From Blasia pusilla (taxonomy: Eukaryota > Marchantiophyta > Marchantiopsida > Blasiales): 64,000 bases of DNA. The position numbers were made by a program, and so were the translations under genes. This document shows, piece by piece, positions 37,390-49,480 of the stretch. The stretch lies in NCBI GenBank assembly GCA_050084515.1, contig CM114271.1, positions 33,914,001 to 33,978,000 of the forward strand. The letters run 5' to 3'. The stretch's first letter is position 1, and each line of letters begins with the position of its first letter. The notes under the pieces were generated by a model. The model saw nothing but the letters and a program-made list of their open reading frames with translations, was not told the origin of the DNA and did no database searches.

Positions 37390-38110
37390 CTTAACTGTGG
37401 CGCTAAAGACTACGATGTCATCAAAATAATATCTAGAAAAATACAAACCTCCCAAGATCCTATTCATGATCCTCTAAAACTTTGTTAAGGTGTTCTTTAA
37501 CCCAAACGGTAAGAATTGCCACTAATACAAGCAATCCTTCATGTGAGGATCGATGCCCCAAAATTTTATCTTTGGCTTGTCCACGAATCTAATAGGTAGT
37601 TGATGATATCTGACTCGGAGACCTAAAGATAAGATGGTATCCAACTCGAAGATCTAAAGAAATGAAGACCTTTCCATGCCCAATAGCATCAAAGATCTCC
37701 TTAGGATTGGGCATAACATACCTACTGGACTTGGTCTATCGATTGATAGACTTGTAGTCTCCACACATCCGCCTATCCGTCGTCTTGCCATGCACATCCT
37801 TCTTGGTGAGCATGACAATGGCATAAGCATCCTCTCCATGCAACATCTCCAATAGTCTTGCTGCAACCAAGTCTTGGCCTCGGTCTTGACTCTTGCTCTT
37901 AATAAAGGCCCTCTCCATATCATTATACTAGTAGGATCATCAGAAGATTGGCATGTCATTAGAGAACTCAATGCACATTCCTCAATACTTTTAGCTTACC
38001 CAAATCATGCATATTGAATGCAAAACATCTCCTGTGACTTCTAAGGAATTTATATGTTGGGGGTCAATCTAGACCATTGCAACACCAATCAACACCACTT
38101 GGCAATAGTG
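37390..38110 (-). pseudogene. Ty3/gypsy reverse transcriptase fragment (third element)
   Basis: On the minus strand: RRCFAFNMHDLGKLK near 38010-38050, EDAYAIVMLTKKDVHGKTTD, RRMCGDYKSINR near 37740-37775, PKEIFDAIGHGKVFISLDL near 37640-37700, then FWGIDPHMKDCLY and FLPFGLKNTLTKF, and a YYFDDIVVFS catalytic block near 37393-37425. It has several stops. Its motifs differ from both other gypsy elements here (Asp pair in FDD rather than IDD or LDD), so it is a separate element. RNase H and integrase are not present. Confidence 0.82.
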
Positions 38111-41100
38111 ATGTACTTCCTACTCCCGCCCCTCCCACTGAGACTTTTATCCTTGTTGATGAATGCACTACTTCTCTTATCCCTGAGCGTACTGTCCCGA
38201 TTTAGACCATATTCTCTTAATGCCACCCTACTTACTTGCCAAGTTTCCTCTACATGTCCTTCTCTTCGAAATTCCCTTCCTCAAATGCCTCTTCAAAACC
38301 TGAACTTTCACATCTTGAGGTTCTTCTCCCTACATCTAAAACTTCATCTTTATTTGAAGTTGGTCATGTTTAGGTTGCTACTTTGACTCATGCCAAGTCC
38401 TCAAATGTTTTTGCCTCAACAACATCCACAACCACTCAATGTGATAAGATTGAGCCCTCTATAGTCGTGATAGATGTAGGATCCACTCACCTTGTGCCTT
38501 TGCCTACCAACAATATGAGCAAAAAATATATATTATTGATGGCTGGAGTTCTTGAGGACAAGGAGAAATATTGAATGAATTTCAAGCTAAATTGAAAGTA
38601 AAATGGAAGGCTTTGTATATTGAAGACAAAAAGGAGAAAAATCAAATGAATCTTCAATTCTATCACTTTGTATTCTTGTTGGTTTGAGATCTAACTAATG
38701 AAATGCTTATTAGTCTTCTACTTCTTTATGTTCTCTTTAGTACACATGAAATTTGATGAAAGATTTGTGTGACTTTGCCTTATAGAACTCTATGGATCTT
38801 TTGATTTTAAAATACTCATCCAACATTTCGTCGAATGGATGGAACTTCAAGAAGTTAAGAAGCTCTCAAAGTTGGTAGATATGTGGATGGTTTATTTTTG
38901 GTGAAATATCCAATCGTTTTCATTCTTGTTTTTTTCTTGTACAGTTGATGGTAGGCAACAAAGTCTTCTTATGTGGTCAACGAAAAGGATGGTTTCATGT
39001 GGGATTAGGCAAGGTATCAAGGACTTTTGGTCGAGATAAATTCTACGGTAAGGTGGTCTCTTTAAGGCTTCTCAAGGTGGATATTTTGATCGTGAATGAT
39101 GAAGAGACATATTTACCATATCCAAACCTTCAAGATGATCCACCACAAACAAAATTGAAATATGCTCTAAATACTTTTGTTCTCTGGCTTGAGAAAAGTG
39201 TGAAGAAAATTCTTCCTACTTTACTTTAATCTTGTAGTTGGGATTAGCATATGACGATGCAGTGACATAATTTTGAAGGCTAGTTTTTACTTTCAAGGGT
39301 TATTTTTATGGGAGCAATCATCGGCTATGTTATTGCCAATGTATGTCTTACACTCTATGTAGAGATTTTTGAGGATTTTTATTACCATCTTGATGGAGTT
39401 GGAAATTTGTAAACATTCTTTACTATGATTTTAATTCAATTTTGTAATAAGAAGTATTTTTATTTTGAACATTCATTATATATAGATTCCAATACTTCAT
39501 GGAGATTTTCAACCAGAAATGTTTTAATTTCTACCAGTTTTCTTCAATGTTTGAATCATATGAAAAAATCTAATTCTTTCAAATTTAAAATTGATTTTAT
39601 TTTAACCTCTCAATTATGGATTTGATGATGAACATGCCCTATTGTGTGAGGAATTTTCAATGTTTGGTTTGTAGAATTTTACAATATGATTTCAGTCTTG
39701 GGAGGTTAGATTGCGTGTTCAAATTAATTGATAATTACATCATGCACAACAAGTATGCCGCCCGTGATGGATGGTGGGAATAATTTGAAATTATCAAAAA
39801 AATTATTAAAAATTAAATTGGGAAATCTCCAAGGTTGGATGTGGAGAAAGTTCGTGTCCATGGACTTATGTCTGTCTTATGGAAGGACTTGTCCGAATGG
39901 GCCCGATATTTCCCTTTCTCATTCCCCTTACTTGCCTTCATATTTCATACTCCCTCCACCTCCACTCGCTCTTCCCTCATTGCTCCTTTCATCCTTGCCT
40001 TGCCTTCCATCATGGACTAAAAATGTGAGTCCCACCTCTTGGAACCCATGTCTGTGGACATGTCTAGATTTGTCCATCCTAAGGAAGGACCCGTCTGTTT
40101 TTGTGCAACCATGGGAATCTTCGAAAAATAAAGATGTAAAAGCATAAAGAGGAAATTTTGGTGTCATGAGGTTAAAAAAAATAGTAGTGTAGGAGTTGAG
40201 ATGTGGAGGAAAGGCAAGTGAGTAGAGCACTTAAGGTAGTGAAAATTCTCAGATATTTGATTGAAAATAGGTGGTGGAGCACTAAATTGAAAGAGAGGAG
40301 TGCAAATGTGTAGAAGAGATTAAAAATGTAAAGAGACATGTAGGAGATAAACTTAGGAGTGAAAAAAATTGGTATGGCAGAAAACATAAAGTTTAAGTAG
40401 AGAGATGGAAAGGTAGAAGATAAAAATGCAAGTGAAAAAGATGTGAAGATATTTTGATATGGAAAGATATGTTATAGTGTGGATATTGAGGTGTGTTGTA
40501 GTAAAAAAATTGGTGTTGTTTATAGAAGTGAAAAAGTTTAAAGTAATGTGTAGGATGAGATGCAAAGTGCAAAGTTGAAATGAAAATGGTGTTGGCCATG
40601 TCTTGTACGCATACAAATCGTTACACAACGGACATCGCTGTCATCGAACACACACACAAACACGCACAATCCCATGCTAACTCATGGCATCCAAAAAACG
40701 AGACAAGAAGTACCAAAATATCTCTAATTAAAATAAGATCCGATCTCTCTTACAATACCATAGTTCTCACATGTGTGCACTCTCACATGTCTCTCTCAAT
40801 GTCAAACCAAACCCACTCTCCTAATGAGAGGCTTAGATTACACACACAAGGAAAACAAGACCATAGTTCCGCCGCCTCATGCCAAGAGGTTCAACAAAGA
40901 GAGAATGAGCTCTCAAGCTCTCTCTCCTTGAGGTATACTCCTCCTCTCTCCCAAACTCTCTCCGTGATAACCTATGCTCTCAAGTCACCTCCTTGGCTCT
41001 TGACCTGATGTAGGAGGTCAAGGGCCACTTACCAAAAATATAAAGTTGATCATATACTCAAAATGTTACTTACCTAAAATAGTAAGTTCCTCAATATGGC

Positions 41101-42263
41101 TCCAAATGAGCCGAAACGAAGGGGAATCCTGCTCTCTCACGTTTCGCAGAGCCTCAGTAGGTCATCCCCGACCTATAGAGCATGTCCTCAACTACTCACG
41201 AAGACGTTCTACTAGATCTCACCGATCTATCCTAAAAGACCTGACACATGTGAAAATATAAAATTCAATGAGAGTACTGATGGATATACTAGTGCAATGA
41301 ATGAATTAGAGAAAATTAGAAAAAAAATAGCCTTCAAGCATGCGGATCCATGAAGCAAGAGAAGGTATGAAAAAATTATAAGAGAAGGTGAATGGAGAGA
41401 TTAAAATATGGAAGCAAATGTATGAGCATTCGATGAAGATATAGTGTAGGTAAAAAGGAAGAGAAAGTATGAGATGTGATGGAATCATGTAAAAAATCGT
41501 ATGAAAGGACCAGACCGAAAGAAATGTACATAATAGGATAGTGAGAGTAATAAATGTTGAGAGGCCAATTGAATGATATGAGAAACAAAGATAAAGGAAT
41601 AGGGCAGAAGGGATGTATACAACAAAAAAGTTAAAGTAAAGGAGTATGAGAGAAGTTTGCTCTGTGGTGAAAGGAGAAATAGAATTGGAGATTTGCACAG
41701 ACCTGTTATGCTGCTGTAATGGAAGCGTGGAAAGTATAAGCAAGCAGCAAGAGAGAGAAAATTTATGAATAGGAAAGAAGAAAGTTTTTAACTTGAAGGA
41801 TATTTACAGTCGTCACAGAAGACAAAGATGGATATTGAAAGAGATTATGGAGTGATTAGGAATAAGAAAGAGAGGGAATAGAAGAAACGCAAAGTAGATA
41901 TGAGGCAAGTAGAATGATGGAAATGTGAAAAGAACATGTAGTATAAGCAAAGTAGGATAAAAAGAAGGAGGTATGCAATGCAGACATTTGTAATAGTGTG
42001 GTAGAAAATGTAGGAGAAAGAAAGTAAATGGCATGAAAGTATTAAGACATACATAAATATGAAAAATCAGTTGAAAGTTAAAGTGTTTAGTAGGTAAATT
42101 GCACTTTTGCTGTAGTTAAGAGTGGAACTCAATCATCATGGGAAATTCAGTGGTACGGTATTATCCCTGGAAATGCTGATAGATGAAAATGTGCTTGTAC
42201 GAAGAACAATACATTAATAGAATTAAAAAATAGAAGCTAATAAGTAGAAAGATGTAGAACTCT
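38111..42263. other. no gene supported; several low-complexity ORFs
   Basis: The best ORF is 38945-39229 (+, 94 codons, MMVGNKVFLCGQRKGW), of mixed composition but unrecognised. 38383-38574 and 39728-40147 are also open without known content. 41300-42250 is purine-rich on the plus strand (AAGAGAAAG-type), so minus-strand ORFs there are Phe/Leu/Ser/Tyr-rich and probably spurious. Part of this may be the 3' end of the Helitron that follows. Confidence 0.5.
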
Positions 42264-44281
42264 CTACTGACGTAGTACTAACTGAATTATATTGGCTTGC
42301 AAGGAAAGCCTTACGTTGGTAGCAATCATAGGTTGAATTTCAGCCAAGGAGTCTTTGAGGTATTTCGTGGCATCCTTCAACTTCTCAGTGTAGTGATGTA
42401 GAGTCTCCTTGTGATGATCAATCTTTTTATAAAGAGACGACAGAAGATCGTCACGCAAATTTAACTCGTTTTCCAATCTGCCAACTTCGGACTCGGCTTC
42501 ATAGATCTTCAACTCAACCTGTTCATGGAGTTGCATTGCAACATAGTTGGTGTTGTGGGAAGTAAAACGTTCAGAAGATGCACTCGCATGTCGAGCATTC
42601 CTGGATGGGTTTCTGTAGCTAACCTGCAAACATAATTTTGATGGAAAGGAGAAAATTAACAAGAAGTGTAGGAAAGACGTACTTGCAGAAACAATGAGAA
42701 GGCATTTGTAGTAGAAATAAAGCAGTTTATGAGTAGGGAAAGCAAGGACCAGATAGCAAAGAGCATATTTGCGCAATGCGTGAAAGTGGAATTGGTTCGT
42801 ATACGATGTATTAGATATAATGAGTAAAACATAGGGAAATAAGAGAAAAGGACAAGAAATTTATATTGAAATGTAGGGCAGAGAAAGAAAGATTGGATGA
42901 GAATATGAACATATATGAAGACAAGAAAAGAAGAAGAAAATTGCTATGAAGAGAAGACAAGGGGAAGGTAGATGAAGTACGCAAAAGCAAGGAAAAAAGT
43001 GGAATTGAATCTGAAATTTGGAATAGAAATTGTGGAAATATAAAGCCGTTCAGATTGAAAGCTGAATTATGAAAGAGGTGAAGTTAAATTTGCAAAGTTG
43101 AAATGTAGCATAGTGAAGTGAGAAGAGATGACCATGCACTTGCACATAAGCAAAAAAAAGTAGAGAGATTAGTGGAAACTAGATCATGGATAGAAAGAAC
43201 AGACAAAAGAAATGGAAATGGTAGAAGTGATTTGCATGGAAATGAGTGCAAAAAATAGATGGAGAGGAAAGTAATAAACTTGATTATATCATGAACATTT
43301 GCGCTTACTTGGTGAGTTCATCATATTGTTTTAATATATGGAGTTGTCTCTGGGTTTTGTGCTGAAGGCACTTCAAAATTTGGAAGGATGGGAATTATAT
43401 TGGGCATGCTCGAATCCTGAGGTGTGATGGGGACTTCTGGGAGATCACCATTAGTTTTCGCCAATTTCATGCGTGTAAGTAGATGTGAGGATTTGACTGA
43501 ACTAAGATCAATTAGCATGTGAAAGGATAGACGGAATTCATGGCAGAGTGGCCCGAACTGGTCTAGCTTGATCCCTCTTGATGCAAGTGAAAAAAGACGG
43601 TTGGCTTGAGTGCGTGTGAGAGTAGTTTCTTTGTAGTCATTTTTTAAAAATGTAAGAGCTTCTTGGTGCAGATGTGCAAAGTAAGAAGCCAGTATGAGTA
43701 GATGAGAAAAAAAATGGGAGCACGCACATACAAAGAAAGTGTGGAAAATAGGAAGAGAAGTGAACAAGAAAGAATGAAAAAATACGAGACTGGAGCATCC
43801 TTATTATGAAGACGGAACGTGTCGTTCCAATCCTGGCCTTGGGGAATCATTTTTTGAATTTTTCTGTTGGTTACCCAACATTCCCATAATGCAGGAACAA
43901 GACCAAGATTGTCACAAAATCTTATTTGGTTCGTAGTGGGTTGGACAAAACGTGGAGCTTGTACTTCTAGTATACTCTCGATGTCGTTAAGGATCATGGA
44001 GGAAAAGTCCATATAGCTTGTAGGAACTTGTTGGCTGGGAGTTAGAAATAATAAGATAGGAAAATGGAGTGAGGTTGGAAAGTAAGTTGAATTACGTGAG
44101 ATCGGGCTGGAGGCAAATCAACATGATGAGGAGGCGATAGGTCAGGCTGATTGTCATTTGATGGAACAATAGATGTCCCAGCCTGTTGCATCTGCTGCAT
44201 GTAAGATATAGTGGGTGGTATATTTTTTCCTCCAATGACCTTCTTATCCCTGATCCTGGAGGTGCTATCAGTTGACGCCAT
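42264..44281 (-). CDS. coiled-coil protein candidate downstream of the Helitron helicase (multi-exon, uncertain)
   Basis: Four minus-strand blocks look coding. (1) ATG 44281 to about 44096, MASTDSTSRIRDKKVIGG, ending before a GTAATT donor. (2) About 44012-43800, MDFSSMILNDIESILEV ... WNDTFRLHNKDAPV. (3) About 43665-43330, Leu-rich with SLASRGIKLDQFGPLCHEF. (4) About 42628-42264 after an acceptor TTTGCAG, with a coiled coil (LHEQVELKIYEAESEVGRL to YLKDSLAEIQ). Sequence between them is purine-poor on this strand and full of stops, as introns would be. Donor and acceptor phases could not all be joined. The product is not recognised. Position and strand suggest a Helitron passenger or captured gene. 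Confidence 0.42.
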
Positions 44282-44333
44282 TATGTATGAGGAACAAAGT
44301 TGTAGTAAAAGTAGAGAGTGAAAGTAAAACTTG

Positions 44334-45829
44334 CTATCCATATGTTACAAAATCATAAGATTGGAGGATACAAAGTATCCAAAGTTGACATCTAGTACGG
44401 ACAGGTGAGAGCATGACATAAACCATACATGGCCCAAAAGCAGACTTGATGACAACGAGGCATTTTCCATGTATAGTTGAGCCTTGACTTTTGTGTGCAG
44501 TGAGTGCATAGCCAAGAGACAAAGGGAAAGTTTTTTTGCTATATTTTTGGTCAAAACTATACGGTAGAATAGCTTAGTTGGACCTAGTGATGCCAAGTGT
44601 GTGGCTTGACAAACGTATATGCACAAAGATAGTAGAAATATCATCATCTACACAGTAAATATCTACTACATTAGTAGTGGCACCATTAGCAGCATGTACC
44701 TTCAATTTTATATTACAAGTAAGCATTACCTTGCACCCTATTGCAATGAAGGGTATTTGATGAAAATCTGGATCTTGTAGAAAGTCAAGGAACTCAAGAG
44801 ACGGAGCATCTGAGAAGACTTGCATGTTGACTATAGAGGCACTTCCAAATAGATGTATGAGGGCTATATTATTGAAAAATTGAGCATCAGATCGATGAGA
44901 GCATATTATGGTGGTGTTATCTGTAATGAAGTCTACTACGGTAACAAAAGAATCCTTAAAGCAGTCATGAATTTCTTGAGTAGAAGGTAATTTGGTTCTG
45001 ATATCAGTAAGGAACCTCAAGTATGGTAAGTCGTCTGCATGCCTCGTAGGAGGTAGTAACTCATATGTTGTAGCATCATTGAGAAATAAAGATGATGATA
45101 AGTGGTAAATATGGAAAATGTCATGAAATTTTTGGGAACATATAGGGGGAGGTTGACACATATTACCAACAAGGATGATAAATTTGGAACGGAAGGGCTT
45201 ATTACCCTTGCATGGAGCGCATTCATTGAGTCTCATGGCGATAATCTAAAGAAGGCATGGTGTTAACATTGAACATTTTTCAATAATGATAACATTGGCT
45301 TTGCTGAGGTTCATGCAATTATCTGATGTAACTTGAAGTTGAACAATATCACCGCGAACTGGGATAGAAAATGCACAGTGGACTGTTGTAGCTGTAGGAT
45401 GTAAGCGTATTGCAACTATTTTTTGGTGGCTGTTAGTAGAGTGGTCATACCTATAGATTCCCAATATTTCTGCATAAGTGTTATGAAAAAAGACTTACCC
45501 CAACCGGGAGCTCCCTTTAGAAGAATTAAGCCATTTTGAACATGTATGAGTTTCAAGTATAAGTCCATTTGCTCAAGATTGAGAATAGATATGTAAGGTG
45601 GGCAAAGCTGGCCTTGTGGATCGTCTACTGTAGAATTTGGAGGTGGAGTAGGGTTAGAAAGTAAAACGTGCAAATCAAGATGTAGGTAAGGCTCAAGAAT
45701 ATTATTTTCTTTAGCAAGTATTTTAGCGGTATATATCTGGCTCCATAGGTTCTGAGTTGCATGTTTTGTGATGCATTGTTTTATGTCCTCAATATTAGAT
45801 ATTATACCACGGTGTAGGCATTCATGCAA
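44334..45829 (-). pseudogene. Helitron Pif1-like helicase domain, inactivated
   Basis: The minus strand reads in order: ILKGAPGWGKSFFITLMQ-like Walker A (LLKGAPGWGKS, 45492-45520), the VAIRLHPTATTVHCAF motif Ia region, NVIIIEKCSML near 45265-45294, an FIILVGNMCQPPP block near 45150-45180, and SLGYALTAHKSQGSTIHGK (44465-44520), followed by FGPCMVYVMLSPVRTRCQLW. In the family the Walker B pair is Asp-Glu, here Glu-Lys, and the Arg of LSRVR is Pro. These changes, plus frame breaks at about 45236/45246, 45416-45464 and 44574, show it cannot work as a helicase. Pif1 fusions to an HUH Rep define Helitrons. Confidence 0.85.
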
Positions 45830-45868
45830 GTAAGTCCAATGAGAAGAGGCAGAGGATAGTAAACAATG

Positions 45869-47500
45869 TTATGTTCTAAATGGAAATGTTTGTATCAAGA
45901 TCGAATGGAAGAATTCATTCCATTGGTGGAGTGGGTGGAATTGTGTAAACCTAATGCTTTTGGATGATTTACAAAAAAAATTCCCTAGAGAGTCCAAGCC
46001 TACAAGTCTATCCAAGTTTGACTTGGTTTGAGATCTGAAAACCTCATGATCTGTCCAATACATATAAAAAGTGTGGTCTTCTAGGCAATCAGGTGTGTTG
46101 GAGTAGAGTGTGACAGGATGTATGTAAGGCAATGCTGCATTTTTATATAAAGAAGTTTGACAAGAGGGAGGGTTAGAATCTATATATTTGATAGATTGAG
46201 AGCGGAAGATAATTGGAATTTCTAGGGTTGTGAGAGCAGCTTCAGTCGATGGTACAGATCTATTGAGTACTAGCCCAGACACAAGTTTGAGACGTGTTTC
46301 ATCTAATCCTTCTAGGCCAAGATAATGGGCAGATTCAGTGACTAAATCAAGAGATCCAGTTGGTTTAGACTTTAGAGCATACTTAAGCAAGTAGAAAGAT
46401 CTGTCTGTATTAGTGACACGCTGAATGTTCATATGGGCACCCCACAGAAGAAAAATAAGAGGATGGTATGGAATGGCATTCCTATGTTCAGTAGTAGGTT
46501 TGTAGTATGTCCAACGCAAAGTTTTAGGGTGAATGAAAGGAATTGGTAAAGTATTGACATTAGCTGGAAAGCCCATGCGACAGAAAAGTCGCTGGTCTTT
46601 TCTTTTACGTATTATGCAAACACCATCCTTAAATTTGTGAAGCTATTTATTAATAACATATGTTCATAAACGGGATGAACATGTGGAAGAATTGAGTGGA
46701 AGTGACTCAGATGTAGGAGAATGTGGTGAATCTGGAATATAGGCACATATTTCAGAGGTAAATCGGTCAATATCCTTATCCTCAACCCAAAATATTATAT
46801 TTATATGACAGTGTAAGCTACCCCTGCCTTGCATCTCATATGTGATGATGTAGTGTTCTATTTTGCCAAGAACACATGGGCCGGAAAAAATGAATTGAGC
46901 CAAAAATGTGTGGAGGCATGTGTGAAACAGTTTGGCACACTATGTGGGTGAATCTCTCTATGTAAAGGTTGGGTTAAATTTATGGAGTATTTTTTCAATA
47001 TCAAAGATTTATATCCATTGAGTGTCAAAAAGTTCTTCAGAAGTAAGTGTTAAAAAGAAATGTGGCATGCCTAGACGGTGAACCATGGCTTTTAAGTCAC
47101 GTAGATGATGCCTATGCCAAGTAGGGCTGCCTGGAATCTCAGGACTTGATGAATGTTAAAATAAGTAGTAGTAGAGATCTTCCTTAGGAAGATCAGGATG
47201 ATCTTTTCTTAATCTTTCTAAGTCTTTTTGCAAGATAAATGAACGGGCAGTGGAACATAGTGAAATAGATTGACGGAGTTGGTGCATAATAAGAGCAAAA
47301 GGCTTATAAAATAACAAGACCCTAAATAATTGTGTAGTCCTTGATTTCATGTATTCATGAAAAGATTGCACACCAGTGTAGTAACCCCTTGTTGGCCCTC
47401 TTGTTGGGTAGACGTAAAAATCCAATCATGCACGAAGGGCCTTCAAATTAAACACGTGGGAGAGGTAAACCACACATTAGATCACTAATTAGAAGGCTTG
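45869..47500 (-). pseudogene. Helitron Rep (HUH endonuclease) region, with frameshifts
   Basis: From 47425 down: the Helitron N-terminal region (YPTRGPTRGYYTGVQSFHEY, then SISLCSTARSF), a PGSPTWHRHHLRDLKAMVH-type block near 47100, LGMPHFFLTLTSEE near 47040-47080, and the HUH site in QGRGSLHCHINIIFW (His codons at 46811-46813 and 46805-46807). The next ORF, 46576-45869, has WGAHMNIQRVTN and the tyrosine block SFYLLKYALKSKPTG near 46355-46410. Both His and both Tyr of the nicking site are visible. Stops lie near 46970-47010 and at frame changes near 46600-46660. Rep nicks single strands for rolling-circle transposition; this copy would need an active relative. Confidence 0.84.
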
Positions 47501-47713
47501 TCATGGGGCGAGTTCTAGTCCGTTATAAAACAATCCTATAGTGAGAATTAGTCCATGTAATACTTTTAGCCACGTGGACACAGCCTCGGGTGATAATGTA
47601 GAATGGAGAGATACAAGAGGCGGCAGAAGACACGCTTTTAAACCGAGCCTACTTGTATAGGCCGTAACTATGAAAATGCAATGTTGTTGAGAGTGTAAGA
47701 AATGACTCTTCAA
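47501..47713 (-). pseudogene. possible upstream part of the Helitron Rep
   Basis: 70 codons, MKSHFLHSQQHCIFIVTAYT, in line with the Rep region and on the same strand. No motif is decisive. It may be leader or the degraded N-terminus of Rep. Confidence 0.3.
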
Positions 47714-49480
47714 GGAGATAATGCCACATAAAAAACCTTTTTTAGTATTTTAGAGAACTACCATAAGTGCTATTATTGAAATAAACCTACTCTCAAACTA
47801 GAATTGAAACAACGAAACCCACTCTCATTGTCACTAAAACTACTTATAAAAAAAATAATACTAATATCACATTGTAAGAATGTTTCCAAAGATGATCCAT
47901 GTGTCATATAATACAACTAGACCAAGTCTTTAAATCAACTAAGTTTCATGACGGGAAATCGACATATGTGGGAAAGGCCGCCCATGACATGCCAATCCTG
48001 TTGATCATTTTTGCACCATGGGTTCTAAGTAGGGCATATCAACTCAAATTTGTACAAATAGGTTTCCTTGACTTAGATGCCAAAAGGATATGGTGAATAT
48101 TTGCAAAGACCTTTCCACATCACGACACAAGGAGTTTAGCTAAGAGATTGAGGACCCAAAACCTCCATCGATTGATGTATGAAATGATATCCATATCAAT
48201 GTATGGGTTGAGATCACATGATCTTAGGGTAGCCATAGATTAGTTTTTGAATTATTTGAGGTAACGCCTAACTCTACTGGGGCATCCAATAAATGAGGAG
48301 CTTGAATGTTCATGGAATCGTAGGGAAACTAAGATCCTTTTCTTACCTAGTTTGGATATTCATGGATAGACGAGTGTGTAGCCCGGAGATGGAGGTTATC
48401 ACATGCTCGGAGAGGGTCTTTCTTCCTTCATTCATGATCGGGCATAGTCATTGGCTCATCCATTTTTCTAGAGAGGTTGGGATTGTCAGACTTGTGTATT
48501 GTAGATGGTAGAATTTTATGAAGCGTTACGTGGGTTGAGAAAAAGGCTTGATCTGAAACCAAGCTCGAGTAGAGGGCAGAATGGAAGAGTGTTACGTTTA
48601 TCCACTCAAGAAATGGGTTGTCTTTAGATCCCAGGCTCTCATATCGTAGACAACCGGTTTCGATTGCTCTTCCACTTGTACAAGCCAATGGAGCCATGGG
48701 TTGGGCAATGACTATGTGAGACGCCACAACTAGAGGTCTTGTTGGTTGTGATGTTCCTTCAAATCTCATCGATTTTTTTTTTTTTAATGTTTTGATGAGC
48801 TTAGATTATAAGAGGTTTTCCCTTTTTTTCCTTCATCCAAGGTTGGACGTGGCCTCGGTGTTCCACGACTCCTTGTATTTTCAGTAGGTTCCCCCATCTT
48901 CTATTCATCTATTTTATTTCTCCTTGGATTCGGAGGCATGGTGATGCCACTAGAGGCTCTCTCGGTGGTAGTCATGTTTCTTTCAAGTGTAGTTGATATC
49001 ATTTCTTATGCGGGCCAGTTTAGCTTGTATGGGGGCTCTCCCCTTTTCCTTTGCCCTCTCATGTGGGCCAGGTGTTTACTACTTTTTGAGTTTCCCTTTT
49101 TGTAATTCCCATGCTTTCCCCATCTCCTTTTATTTAGGTCTTGTTTCTCTTACATCTATTGGTGCTATATCCATCACCCTATCTATTTTACTCGTCACAC
49201 TCTTTTCCCCTATCCTAAAATGAACAAAATCGGGAAAGAGAAAAAGATCCTATATATCCTAAACGGTATGGGAGAAATGATTAGTGGAAAACATCTTCAC
49301 TCTCCGGAGAGATCTGAGGAGCAGTATAGAACGGAATAGATACATTTTCTGACAACATCTCAGGCCCGAGGCCCTGAGATGGTGACCTACACTCCATTCG
49401 TTAGCGTGTAATTGGGCAGCAGCGGGGGTGATAATAATAATATCTATGGAAGTAGTTTGGTCGAGTCGTGGCCCGTCGAT
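47714..49480. other. no gene supported
   Basis: A 113-codon minus ORF (48428-48769) and small plus ORFs have mixed composition without known motifs. The 5' TC end of the Helitron should lie near the left part of this interval but has no sequence landmark I could fix. Confidence 0.5.

Noticed and set aside
41306-42054. Minus-strand hydrophobic ORFs resembling membrane proteins
   Set aside because: They are the complement of a purine-rich stretch; Phe/Leu/Ser/Tyr bias is compositional.
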